A stretch of 16,388 nt of DNA from an uncultured Lachnospiraceae bacterium (GTDB lineage Bacteria > Bacillota > Clostridia > Lachnospirales > Lachnospiraceae). This document shows, piece by piece, positions 1 through 7,069 of the stretch (its first letter is position 1; each line of letters begins with the position of its first letter). A program made the position numbers and the translations under genes. The stretch is taken from NCBI GenBank assembly GCA_947594085.1, contig CANQEB010000024.1, positions 1-16,388 on the forward strand, read 5' to 3'. Under the pieces are notes generated by a model. The model was not told the origin of the DNA, made no database searches, and saw only the letters and a program-made list of their open reading frames with translations.

Positions 1-528
1 CGTGATCGTGGACGTGTATCTGGACAAGGCGAGGGTGTGCTGATCATGGGCGAGAGCGGTATCGGCAAGAGCGAGGCGGCTCTGGAGCTGATCAAGCGCG
101 GTCATCGTCTTGTCTCAGATGATGTGGTGGAGATCCGTCGAGTCAGCGATGTGACGCTGGTCGGAAGCGCTCCGGATATTACGCGCCATTTCATTGAGCT
201 TCGCGGCATAGGGATCATCGACGTCAAGACCCTGTTCGGTGTGGAGAGTGTCAAGAACACACAGTCCATCGACCTCGTGATCAAGCTCGAGGAGTGGGAC
301 AGGGACAAGCAGTATGATCGAATGGGCCTGGAGGAGGAGTACACGGAATTCCTCGGAAACCGCGTCGTCTGCCATTCGATTCCGATTCGCCCGGGCCGGA
401 ACCTGGCGGTCATCGTTGAGACGGCTGCGGTCAACCATAGACAGAAGAAGATGGGATACAATGCGGCGAGGGAGTTTTACAACCGCGTGCAGAGCAGATG
501 GATGCTCAAAAAAGAAAGTCAGGAGTAG
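1..528 (+). CDS. hprK: HPr(Ser) kinase/phosphorylase, 5'-truncated, with apparent frameshift near the window edge
   Basis: This is the C-terminal catalytic domain of HprK, the bifunctional enzyme that phosphorylates and dephosphorylates Ser46 of HPr and so controls CcpA-dependent catabolite repression. From the codon at 37 the frame reads a Walker A loop GESGIGKS, then [12 protein letters not shown], the HprK signature region [15 protein letters not shown], and the C-terminal phosphorylase loop with [21 protein letters not shown]. It ends at a TAG at 526-528. The N-terminal domain lies outside the window. The first 19 bases read VIVDVY in frame 2, which is what HprK should have just before the P-loop, whereas the P-loop is in frame 1. 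Removing the 8 bases at 20-27 restores [18 protein letters not shown] therefore suspect a sequencing or assembly error close to the contig end rather than a real pseudogene. The glucokinase gene follows after 5 nt, the usual Lachnospiraceae order. Confidence 0.93.
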   Translation, partial: RDRGRVSGQGEGVLIMGESGIGKSEAALELIKRGHRLVSDDVVEIRRVSDVTLVGSAPDITRHFIELRGIGIIDVKTLFGVESVKNTQSIDLVIKLEEWDRDKQYDRMGLEEEYTEFLGNRVVCHSIPIRPGRNLAVIVETAAVNHRQKKMGYNAAREFYNRVQSRWMLKKESQE

Positions 529-533
529 AGAAG

Positions 534-1466
534 ATGAAAAAGTACAGTTTTGGAATTGATGTGGGAGGAACCACAGTCAAATGCGGCCTGTTTACCGTGG
601 AAGGCGAACTGCTGGAGAAGTGGGAGATCAAGACGAGACTCGAGGACAACGGCAGCAACATTCTCTCCGATATCGCCACGGCGATCAAACAGAAAATTCT
701 GGAGAAGCAGCTGGACGAGGATGACATCGCAGGTGTCGGGATCGGCATCCCGGGGCCGGTCGATGAGAATGGCGAGGTTCCGTTTGCGGTGAATCTCCAT
801 TGGGGACATGTTTACATAGAGAGGGATCTCTCGGAGCTGACCGGGCTTCCTGTAAAGGCGGCGAACGACGCGAATGTGGCGGCGCTTGGTGAGCTCTGGC
901 AGGGCGGAGGCTCAGGGTATCACAGCATGATCCTGGTGACGCTTGGCACCGGAGTCGGAGGCGGCATCATTATCAATGACAAGATTGTTGCAGGTTCTCA
1001 TGGAGCTGGCGGAGAGATCGGACATGCACATGTGGATGACACGATCGAAGAGAGCTGCAACTGCGGCAATCACGGTTGCCTGGAGCAGGTCGCGTCGGCG
1101 ACCGGAATCGTGCGGCTGGCGCGCGAGGCGCTTGCAGGCACGGATGCTCCCTCGAAGATGCGAATAGACGATCTTACTGCGAAGGATGTTTGGGACGCCG
1201 TGAAGGAGGGCGACGCGCTCGCGATCCAGGTGGCGGAGCGCTTCGGGAATTATCTCGGAAAGACGCTTGCGGTGCTCTCGACGGTGACGGATCCTCAGAT
1301 CATCGTCATCGGGGGCGGGGTCTCAAAGGCAGGTCAGGTGTTGCTTGACTACGTGACCGAACCGTTTCAGAAATATGCGTTTCCGGCCATCAGAGGCACG
1401 GAGTTTTCACTGGCGACGCTGGGGAATGACGCAGGTATTTACGGGGCAGCAAGGATGGTACTATAG
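534..1466 (+). CDS. glcK: ROK-family glucokinase
   Basis: A cytoplasmic sugar kinase of 310 residues, predicted to phosphorylate glucose with ATP to glucose 6-phosphate. The ATG at 534 is chosen because AGGAG at 521-525 sits 8 nt upstream and the protein then opens MKKYSFGIDVGGTTVK; an in-frame ATG at 498 lies inside hprK and has no ribosome binding site. Motifs in order: phosphate-1 loop DVGGTTVK (9-16), GIGIPGPVD, NDANVAALGE, GTGVGGGI, the GAGGEIGH segment, the ROK zinc motif CNCGNHGCLE (Cys175, Cys177, Cys182) and the adenosine motif IVIGGGVS. Length and motifs are normal for ROK glucokinases of Firmicutes, as opposed to ROK repressors, which carry an N-terminal helix-turn-helix that is absent here. 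It is almost certainly cotranscribed with hprK. ROK kinases for other hexoses (mannose, allose) share these motifs, so glucose specificity is inferred. Confidence 0.93.
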   Translation: MKKYSFGIDVGGTTVKCGLFTVEGELLEKWEIKTRLEDNGSNILSDIATAIKQKILEKQLDEDDIAGVGIGIPGPVDENGEVPFAVNLHWGHVYIERDLSELTGLPVKAANDANVAALGELWQGGGSGYHSMILVTLGTGVGGGIIINDKIVAGSHGAGGEIGHAHVDDTIEESCNCGNHGCLEQVASATGIVRLAREALAGTDAPSKMRIDDLTAKDVWDAVKEGDALAIQVAERFGNYLGKTLAVLSTVTDPQIIVIGGGVSKAGQVLLDYVTEPFQKYAFPAIRGTEFSLATLGNDAGIYGAARMVL

Positions 1467-1476
1467 AAGCATACTT

Positions 1477-1526
1477 ACGGGGTTCTGAAGCGGCCGGACA
1501 GGCAGGTATCAGAATCCCGTTTGTTT
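1477..1526 (+). terminator. Rho-independent terminator after glucokinase
   Basis: A 12-bp stem pairs 1477-1488 with 1509-1520 (one G-T wobble), with a 20-nt loop, and TTGTTT follows the right arm. It starts 10 nt after the glucokinase stop and separates the hprK-glcK unit from the exonuclease gene. The T tract is interrupted, so termination may be incomplete. Confidence 0.65.
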
Positions 1527-1596
1527 CAATGGATATGTTATGACAGATTTAGGACCACACGGTGATATAAGACGCCGCGACAGCGATTCTGCCATT

Positions 1597-1627
1597 GACA
1601 GCATAGGGGAAGACAGCATAAGGGGAA
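1597..1627 (+). repeat. Tandem duplication of about 15 bp upstream of the exonuclease gene
   Basis: The 15-nt unit at 1597-1611 (GACAGCATAGGGGAA) is followed directly by a 16-nt copy at 1612-1627 that differs by one extra A. It lies 30 nt upstream of the start codon at 1658, so it could fall in the 5' untranslated region. No function is evident; a local slippage duplication is the simplest reading. Confidence 0.7.
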
Positions 1628-1657
1628 TGAGAAAGGAATTCCCAGACAGGAGGAAAA

Positions 1658-2371
1658 ATGCAGAACAGTTATGTTGCACTTGATTTGGAAACGACAGGTC
1701 TTCGACCGAAATACGACCGGATCCTTGAGATCGGGGCGGTCCGGGTGGAAGATGGAGTGGAGGTGGAAACGTATGCGACGCTTGTCGACAGCGGGATACC
1801 GATTCCAGAGCAGATTACAGAGCTGACGGGGATTACGCAGGAGATGGTAGCGGGCAGCCCGGGGATCCGGGACGCGGTCGACGGTTTTCTGGCATTTGCG
1901 GGGACGGATGTGCTCCTTGGACACAATCTTCTGTTTGACTATAGTTTCATGAAGCGGAATATTATAAATTTGGGCGGCGAATTTGAGCGGAAGGGACTGG
2001 ATACCCTGGCGATCTCCCGAGTCTGTCTTCCGAAGGAACAAGGAAAGGCCCTGGACAAGCTCGCGGCCTATTTTGGAATTGCGCAGGAAAAGCATCACAG
2101 GGCGCTTGAGGATGCGATGACAGCTTCAAGGATTTATGAGAAACTGAAGGAGAGGTTTGGGGAGGAAAAACCCGCGCTGTTTGAGGCTGTTCCGCTTCTG
2201 TTTAAGGTGAAAAAAGAGGGCCCTATCACAAATTCACAAAAAGTATACTTGCGGGATTTGATAAAATATCATAGAATAGAGAGTAACGTTAAAATAGAAG
2301 AGCTCACAATGAGCGAAGCATCTCGAATGATCGATGCAATTCTATTACGATTCGGAAGGATAACGAGGTGA
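1658..2371 (+). CDS. DEDDh-type 3'-5' exonuclease (DnaQ/PolC-epsilon-like) with C-terminal helical extension
   Basis: A 237-residue RNase T/DNA polymerase III epsilon-like exonuclease, expected to remove nucleotides from 3' ends using two metal ions. AGGAGG lies just upstream of the ATG at 1658. Exo I is DLETTG (Asp9, Glu11), Exo II is HNLLFDYSF (Asp94), and Exo III is HHRALEDA with His147 and Asp152 in the H-x4-D spacing, so all catalytic residues are present. After about residue 185 an extension (PITNSQKVYLRDLI... SEASRMIDAIL) follows the exonuclease fold. It resembles the small helical module (DUF3072-like) that Clostridia attach to such proteins and may bind nucleic acid; that part is inference from pattern. 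There is no polymerase domain, so this is a stand-alone nuclease for repair, proofreading or RNA processing, not PolC. The next small gene starts 5 nt after its stop. Confidence 0.88.
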   Translation: MQNSYVALDLETTGLRPKYDRILEIGAVRVEDGVEVETYATLVDSGIPIPEQITELTGITQEMVAGSPGIRDAVDGFLAFAGTDVLLGHNLLFDYSFMKRNIINLGGEFERKGLDTLAISRVCLPKEQGKALDKLAAYFGIAQEKHHRALEDAMTASRIYEKLKERFGEEKPALFEAVPLLFKVKKEGPITNSQKVYLRDLIKYHRIESNVKIEELTMSEASRMIDAILLRFGRITR

Positions 2372-2376
2372 TTGTC

Positions 2377-2493
2377 ATGATGAACTGGAACAATTCAAAG
2401 ATGCAAAAAAAGATTGCGGCGGCGATCGTGATTATTATTGTGTTGGCAATGGTGATCGGAACGATCGTACCGGCTGTGTCTGCTCTGGGATAA
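2377..2493 (+). CDS. Small single-span membrane peptide (38 aa), function unknown
   Basis: A short open frame that begins with tandem ATG codons at 2377 and 2380, 5 nt after the exonuclease stop, with GAGG at 2365-2368 as a plausible ribosome binding site. It encodes a polar, basic N-terminus (MMNWNNSKMQKK) followed by a roughly 22-residue hydrophobic segment rich in Ile, Val, Ala and Met (IAAAIVIIIVLAMVIGTIVP) and a short tail AVSALG. A Lys-Lys pair precedes the hydrophobic stretch, fitting either a signal anchor with a cytoplasmic N-terminus or an uncleaved signal peptide. Tight spacing on both sides suggests translation coupled to the exonuclease and transcription together with the VanW gene 33 nt downstream. 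I do not recognise a named family; small membrane peptides of this type (DUF4044-like) are common in Firmicutes. Confidence 0.68.
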   Translation: MMNWNNSKMQKKIAAAIVIIIVLAMVIGTIVPAVSALG

Positions 2494-2526
2494 AATGACA
2501 GATAATAATTAATTGAGGGGAAACGT

Positions 2527-4143
2527 ATGCAAAGAAAACTTTTACGGGGGGTTTGGACGGCGCTTGTGGTGAGTGCCGGCTGTCTTTTTCTGTCGAATGC
2601 GGCTGAACCGCAGGATGTGATCAGCGATGGTGTGTTTATCGGCGATCAGGATGTCAGCGGCATGACGGTAGAGGAAGCAGAAGCGTATGTGAAGGGAGAA
2701 GTTAAGGCTCTGGAGGATTCCGTGATTACGCTCCAGATGGGGGAGGATCAGGTATCCCTGACATGGAGAGATCTTGGGCTGAAGTGGAAAAATACGGATC
2801 TGGTAGATGAGGTAAGTCAGATCGGGACCACGGGCAATATCGTGCGACGCTATAAGGAGCAGAAAGATCTTCAGAATCAGAGCTCACGCTATGAGATCGA
2901 GTACACGATGGATGAGGCCGCGGAGGAAGCCTTCGTGGAATCGTGCAGAGACTTTAATTCTGAGCCTGTAGAAGGTACTGCCTATATGGGGGACGATGGG
3001 GCGCTGCATGTTGAAGGCGGTACAGACGGATTGACACTGGACTTCGACGCGACGCTCGCGACGCTCAAGCAGCATCTGGAATCATATAAGGCAGGGGATG
3101 TTGTGATCGACGCGACGGTGGAGCGAGTTTCTCCTGTTGTGACAGCGGAGATGCTGAACCAGATGACGGATGTGCTCGGCTCTGCGACAACGGATTACTC
3201 TGCGTCGGCGGCAGGACGAGCGCAGAATGTACAGAACGGAACGTCCAAGATCAATGGCACTCTGCTGCTTCCGGGAGAGACGTTTTCCGTGACGGATGCG
3301 GTAGCCCCGTTCACGGCTGAGAATGGATATGAACTGGCGCCCTCCTATGAGAGCGGACAGGTGGTAGATTCCTATGGTGGCGGCATCTGTCAGGTGTCGA
3401 CGACACTTTACAATGCGGTGCTGAAGGCAGAACTGCAGGTGGATGCGCGCTCGAACCACACGATGCTTGTCAATTATGTCCAACCGTCAAAGGACGCGGC
3501 AATCGCAGAGGGTTTGATGGACTTTGTGTTTACCAACTCGCTGGAGTACCCGATCTTTATCTCGGGATCCGCGTACTACGGGACACTGAATTTTACCATC
3601 TTCGGCGTGGAGACACGGCCGTCCAATCGTTCGATAGAATTTATCAGCGAGACGACATCTCAGACAGACCCGGCTACGAACATTAAGCTGGTTGCGAAGA
3701 CAGATCAGAAGGTTGGATATTTCTATCAGGCGCAGAGCCCGCATCAGGGTTTGACGGCGGTTCTGTGGAAGAATATATATTATGACGGGGTACTGTCGGA
3801 TACGATACAGGTCAACAGCAGCAATTATCTGGCTTCGCCGGCGATCTATGAAGTGGGAGTCGTGACAGACAATCAGGCACTTTCATCGGCGATCTACACG
3901 GCAATCAGTCAGAACAATTTGCAGCAGGTACAGACACTCATTGCGAATGGAGTGCAGACGGAGACTCAGGCGACCGAGGCGACCGAGGCGCAGCAGCAGA
4001 CAAACCCGCCACAGCAGCAGACGGATCCGCCGGTGTCGACGCCGACAGAGACGGTCCCGGATCCGGTGGTTCCGGATCAGACAGTTCCGGACCAGGATGA
4101 TATTATCGTGGATGACGGTTCCGGAGGGGCATATGTCGGATAG
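2527..4143 (+). CDS. Secreted VanW-family protein with peptidoglycan-binding-like N-terminal region
   Basis: A 538-residue exported protein. GAGGGG lies upstream of the ATG at 2527. Residues 1-26 form a signal peptide (basic MQRKLLRG, hydrophobic WTALVVSAGCLFL, small residues SNAAEPQ). Residues from about 35 to 205 look like PG_binding_4-type repeats (DGVFIGDQDVSGMTVEEAEAYV). The VanW domain spans about 225-370 and carries the hallmark YGGGICQVSTTLYNAVL near residues 283-299, followed by a beta-rich region. From about 478 to the end is a low-complexity Gln/Thr/Pro tail with VPDQ repeats, suited to crossing the cell wall. No LPXTG or transmembrane anchor is visible. VanW proteins are named after an accessory gene of vanB-type glycopeptide-resistance clusters, but most homologues are not resistance genes and their biochemical role is unknown. 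No other van gene is present here, so I infer an envelope role only. Confidence 0.88.
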   Translation: MQRKLLRGVWTALVVSAGCLFLSNAAEPQDVISDGVFIGDQDVSGMTVEEAEAYVKGEVKALEDSVITLQMGEDQVSLTWRDLGLKWKNTDLVDEVSQIGTTGNIVRRYKEQKDLQNQSSRYEIEYTMDEAAEEAFVESCRDFNSEPVEGTAYMGDDGALHVEGGTDGLTLDFDATLATLKQHLESYKAGDVVIDATVERVSPVVTAEMLNQMTDVLGSATTDYSASAAGRAQNVQNGTSKINGTLLLPGETFSVTDAVAPFTAENGYELAPSYESGQVVDSYGGGICQVSTTLYNAVLKAELQVDARSNHTMLVNYVQPSKDAAIAEGLMDFVFTNSLEYPIFISGSAYYGTLNFTIFGVETRPSNRSIEFISETTSQTDPATNIKLVAKTDQKVGYFYQAQSPHQGLTAVLWKNIYYDGVLSDTIQVNSSNYLASPAIYEVGVVTDNQALSSAIYTAISQNNLQQVQTLIANGVQTETQATEATEAQQQTNPPQQQTDPPVSTPTETVPDPVVPDQTVPDQDDIIVDDGSGGAYVG

Positions 4144-5143
4144 GCACTCAGGAAATTGCAGACCAGAGGAGAAATCGGGCGGCAACCTGCGTATGGGAAA
4201 GCTTCCTGAGGCATTGCTTAGGCGTTCTGTCCTGAGACCGCTCGCCAGTGTTCTTGGCAAAAGCGGCGAAGAGTGCGAAGCAGATGGTATGTCTGTTTAT
4301 GCTGTCATCGGTTCATTGCCTGGTTTTGAATGTATGCCGGGACTGCTCGTGACTGTAGCCGTGAATAAGCTCGCGGCGGCGGGAGCTGTACCGCAGGAGA
4401 TACTATTGCATGTAATACTTCCTCGCGACTACGAGGAGAAATGCCTGCAAAGGGATATGCGACAGATATCTGAGCAGGCCCGAAAGTATCATATGACGGT
4501 GGCCGGCGGACACACAGAAGTGTCCTATGCAGTGAAAAGATGTATATATTCGGCAACGGCGATTGGCAGAGTGAGCCGCGAGAATCACAAGGCCGAAGTG
4601 CTGCTCTGCCCCGGGCAGGAGCTCATTGTGACGAAATGGATTGCGCTTGCCGGAACTGTGGCAGCTGTGAATGCGCATGAAGATGAATTGCGGGAGAGAT
4701 ATCCCGCATCCCTTGTCGACGCGGCAAAAGGCTTTGGGGAAATGTTATGCGTTTTGGACGAGGCTCAGATTGCAGTTCAGTGTGGAGAATGTGCGATGCG
4801 CGATGTGTCACAGGGCGGCATTTTTGGGACCCTTTGGGAGATGGCGGATTGCGCGGGGGTTGGGTTGGAGATTGACCTGAAGCAGATTCCGATCCGGCAG
4901 GAGACGGTGGAGATCTGCGAGTATTTCGACCTGAATCCGTACTGCTTGTATTCGGCGGGTTCCCTTATTATAGGGACAAAGCAGGGCGAAGCGCTCATAG
5001 AAGCAATGACGACTGCAGGAATCCCTGCCGTGACAATTGGCTGCGTGACCTCCGGGCGAGAGCGAATTATCCGCAACGGAGAGGGCGTGCGTTATCTGGA
5101 CCGCCCGCAGCAGGACGAGTGGTATCGGAGATTCGGTGAATGA
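4133..5143 (+). CDS. AIR synthase/HypE-related protein, divergent N-terminal half
   Basis: The 336-residue product belongs to the PurM/HypE/SelD/ThiL-like ATP-binding superfamily. The ATG at 4133 has GGAGG at 4123-4127 with 5-nt spacing and overlaps the VanW stop by 11 nt; an ATG at 4193 (MGKLPEALLRRSVL) matches the usual family N-terminus but has a poorer ribosome site. The C-terminal half is typical: AGGHTEVS (124-131), DVSQGGIFGTLWEMAD, GVGLEIDLKQIPIRQETVEICEYFDLNPY. The N-terminal half is not. The GEDCA-like motif is replaced by GEECEAD, the STDP segment is missing, and VNK (77-79) stands where AND is usual. These positions normally hold acidic ligands for Mg-ATP. It is not purM itself (no pur neighbours) and no hydrogenase genes are nearby, so the substrate is unknown. 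It may have lost catalysis. Confidence 0.8.
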   Translation: MSDRHSGNCRPEEKSGGNLRMGKLPEALLRRSVLRPLASVLGKSGEECEADGMSVYAVIGSLPGFECMPGLLVTVAVNKLAAAGAVPQEILLHVILPRDYEEKCLQRDMRQISEQARKYHMTVAGGHTEVSYAVKRCIYSATAIGRVSRENHKAEVLLCPGQELIVTKWIALAGTVAAVNAHEDELRERYPASLVDAAKGFGEMLCVLDEAQIAVQCGECAMRDVSQGGIFGTLWEMADCAGVGLEIDLKQIPIRQETVEICEYFDLNPYCLYSAGSLIIGTKQGEALIEAMTTAGIPAVTIGCVTSGRERIIRNGEGVRYLDRPQQDEWYRRFGE

Positions 5144-5215
5144 AGGCGACAGGAGGCGACGCATCCGCAGATGGAGAGTACAGGCTGCCTGAATCGCCGG
5201 GAGACATCATAAAGG

Positions 5216-5261
5216 AAAGCCCACGGATTGCTTTGCACTGTATGGAGACCGGGCTTTTTTT
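5216..5261 (+). terminator. Strong rho-independent terminator
   Basis: AAAGCCC at 5216-5222 pairs with GGGCTTT at 5251-5257, and a GG/CC pair at the mouth of the loop can extend the stem. The T run is 5255-5261. It closes the exonuclease-to-AIR-synthase run and lies 38 nt upstream of the Lrp gene. Confidence 0.85.
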
Positions 5262-5299
5262 ATAAAAAATCAGTGCCGCAAGGCACAGGGGAGGACAGG

Positions 5300-5782
5300 A
5301 TGAGAGAGCAGATTTTGACATTTCTTGAGAAAAATAGCAAGATTGACTTACAGGAGCTGGCGATCATGCTTGGCTCCAGCGAGGTGGTGATTGCCAATGA
5401 GATTGCGAAGATGGAAGAGGAGAAGGTAATCTGTGGTTATCACACGCTGATTGACTGGGAGAAGACTTCTTCCGAGAAGATCACAGCACTGATCGAGGTG
5501 CGCGTCACGCCGCAGCGAGGACAGGGCTTCGACTCGATTGCCGAGCGCATTTACAACTATCCGGAGGTTCAGTCTCTGTATCTGATCTCAGGAGCATACG
5601 ATCTGCTCGTGATTTTGCAGGGAAAGACGCTTCGGGAAGTGTCTAGCTTCGTGAGCGACAAGCTTTCCACGCTGGACTCCGTGCTGAGTACTGCGACGCA
5701 TTTTATTTTGAAAAAATATAAGGACTACGGAACAATTCTTGGAAAGCAGGCAAAGGATGAAAGGATGCTGGTGACGCCGTGA
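5300..5782 (+). CDS. Lrp/AsnC-family transcriptional regulator
   Basis: A 160-residue DNA-binding regulator. The ATG at 5300 is chosen because GGGGAGG lies about 6 nt upstream. Residues 1-50 form the AsnC-type winged helix-turn-helix (MREQILTFLEKNSKIDLQELAIMLG, then IANEIAKMEEEKVICGY), and about 60-150 form the RAM ligand-binding and oligomerisation domain (ITALIEVRVTPQRGQGFDSIAERI... VQSLYLISGAYDLLVILQG). A small GNRA-capped hairpin (GTGCC-GCAA-GGCAC, 5273-5286) sits just ahead of the ribosome site and follows the upstream terminator. The stop codon overlaps the aminotransferase start (GTGA), so the two are translationally coupled. Lrp proteins often sense the amino acid made or used by their neighbour. 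The pairing matches alaR-alaT (yugG-yugH) of Bacillus subtilis, so alanine sensing is a reasonable but unproven guess. Confidence 0.92.
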   Translation: MREQILTFLEKNSKIDLQELAIMLGSSEVVIANEIAKMEEEKVICGYHTLIDWEKTSSEKITALIEVRVTPQRGQGFDSIAERIYNYPEVQSLYLISGAYDLLVILQGKTLREVSSFVSDKLSTLDSVLSTATHFILKKYKDYGTILGKQAKDERMLVTP

Positions 5783-6948
5783 GAAATCCATTATCAGACA
5801 AAGTAGTGACGATCAAGCCTTCCGGCATCCGGAAATTTTTTGACATTGCCAGCGAGATGAAGGATGTGATTTCGCTCGGCGTGGGTGAGCCGGATTTTGA
5901 CACACCGTGGCATGTCCGCGATGAGGGCATCTATTCGCTGGAGAAGGGGCGCACGTTCTACACGTCCAACTCTGGCCTGAAGGAGCTGCGCGAGGAGATT
6001 AGCCATTATCTCAGGCGTAGGTATCAGCTGCAGTACGATCCGCTCCACGAGATCCTGGTGACGGTCGGAGGGAGCGAGGGCATCGACCTTGCGCTGCGTG
6101 CAATGTTGAATCCGGGCGACGAGGTGCTGATCCCTGAGCCCTGTTACGTGTCCTATTTGCCGTGCGTCGTCTTGGCGGATGGCGTGCCGGTTACGATCGA
6201 GCTGAAAGAGAAGAACGAGTTCCGCCTGACGAAGGAGGAACTGTTGGAGAAGATTACGGACAAGACAAAAATGTTAGTCCTTCCGTTCCCGAATAACCCG
6301 ACGGGTGCTGTGTTGCGCCGGGAGGATCTCGAGGCGATCGCGGAGGTCGTGATCGAGAAGGACTTGTTCGTGCTCTCGGATGAGATTTACTCGGAGCTGA
6401 CCTACGGGGAGGACCATGTCTCGATCGCGAGCTTGCCGGGGATGTGGGAGAGGACGCTGACGATCAACGGCTTCTCTAAGTCCTACGCGATGACGGGCTG
6501 GAGATTGGGCTATATTTGCGGCCCACAGAAGATCGTGGAGCAGATGACGAAGATTCATCAGTTCGCGATCATGTGTGCGCCGACAACTGCGCAGTACGCG
6601 GCAGTGGAGGCGCTGCGGAACGGTGACGGCGATGTCGCGATGATGCGCGAAGCGTACAATCAGCGCAGGCGTTTCCTGATGCATGAATTCAAACGGATGG
6701 GTCTGAAGTGTTTCGAGCCGTTCGGGGCGTTTTATGTATTTCCGAGTATCAAGGAGTTTGGACTGAGCTCAGATGAGTTCGCGATGCGACTTCTCGAGGA
6801 GGAGCACGTTGCGGTGGTTCCTGGCACAGCGTTTGGTGAGTGTGGAGAGGGATTTTTGCGTATCTCCTATGCATACTCGATCGAGGCATTGAAGACGGCG
6901 CTTGCGCGAATAGAGCGGTTTATAGAGAGACTGCGGGCGCAGGGATAG
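5779..6948 (+). CDS. PLP-dependent class I/II aminotransferase
   Basis: A 389-residue cytoplasmic fold-type I aminotransferase. Translation starts at a GTG (5779) overlapping the Lrp stop by 4 nt; no good Shine-Dalgarno sequence is visible, fitting coupling. Key elements: GVGEPDFDTP near the N-terminus, FPNNPTG with Asn173, SDEIY with Asp201 (pyridine nitrogen) and Tyr204, the Schiff-base lysine in GFSKSYAMTGWRLGY (Lys234), and the carboxylate-binding arginine in FLRISYA (Arg361). Length and motifs are those of subgroup I-gamma aspartate/alanine/aromatic aminotransferases such as Bacillus AlaT (YugH) or PatA. The linked Lrp regulator points to AlaT-like pyruvate amination, but motifs alone do not fix the substrate. 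A weak stem only, without a clear terminator, follows before trmL. Confidence 0.92.
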   Translation: MRNPLSDKVVTIKPSGIRKFFDIASEMKDVISLGVGEPDFDTPWHVRDEGIYSLEKGRTFYTSNSGLKELREEISHYLRRRYQLQYDPLHEILVTVGGSEGIDLALRAMLNPGDEVLIPEPCYVSYLPCVVLADGVPVTIELKEKNEFRLTKEELLEKITDKTKMLVLPFPNNPTGAVLRREDLEAIAEVVIEKDLFVLSDEIYSELTYGEDHVSIASLPGMWERTLTINGFSKSYAMTGWRLGYICGPQKIVEQMTKIHQFAIMCAPTTAQYAAVEALRNGDGDVAMMREAYNQRRRFLMHEFKRMGLKCFEPFGAFYVFPSIKEFGLSSDEFAMRLLEEEHVAVVPGTAFGECGEGFLRISYAYSIEALKTALARIERFIERLRAQG

Positions 6949-7069
6949 CTTTCGCTTTTTGGAGAGTTGACAGACTATGTTCCGTTCCGATGGCCGGTTG
7001 CAGGCGTGAGGCCGACAGATAGAAAATGAATCGGTAAGTAAACGGATAGCAGTTGAGGATGATACAGAA

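Noticed and set aside
3941..4132. Upstream extension of the AIR-synthase-like frame into the VanW gene
   Set aside because: The extension is an Arg-rich out-of-frame reading of the VanW low-complexity tail, and a good ribosome site marks 4133 as the start.
2527..4143. VanW protein as part of a vancomycin-resistance cluster
   Set aside because: No vanS/R, vanH, vanA/B-type ligase or vanX is present. VanW domains are widespread in Clostridia without resistance.
6967..6972. Perfect TTGACA upstream of trmL as a -35 box
   Set aside because: No -10-like hexamer lies 16-18 nt downstream (the sequence there is ATGGCC).
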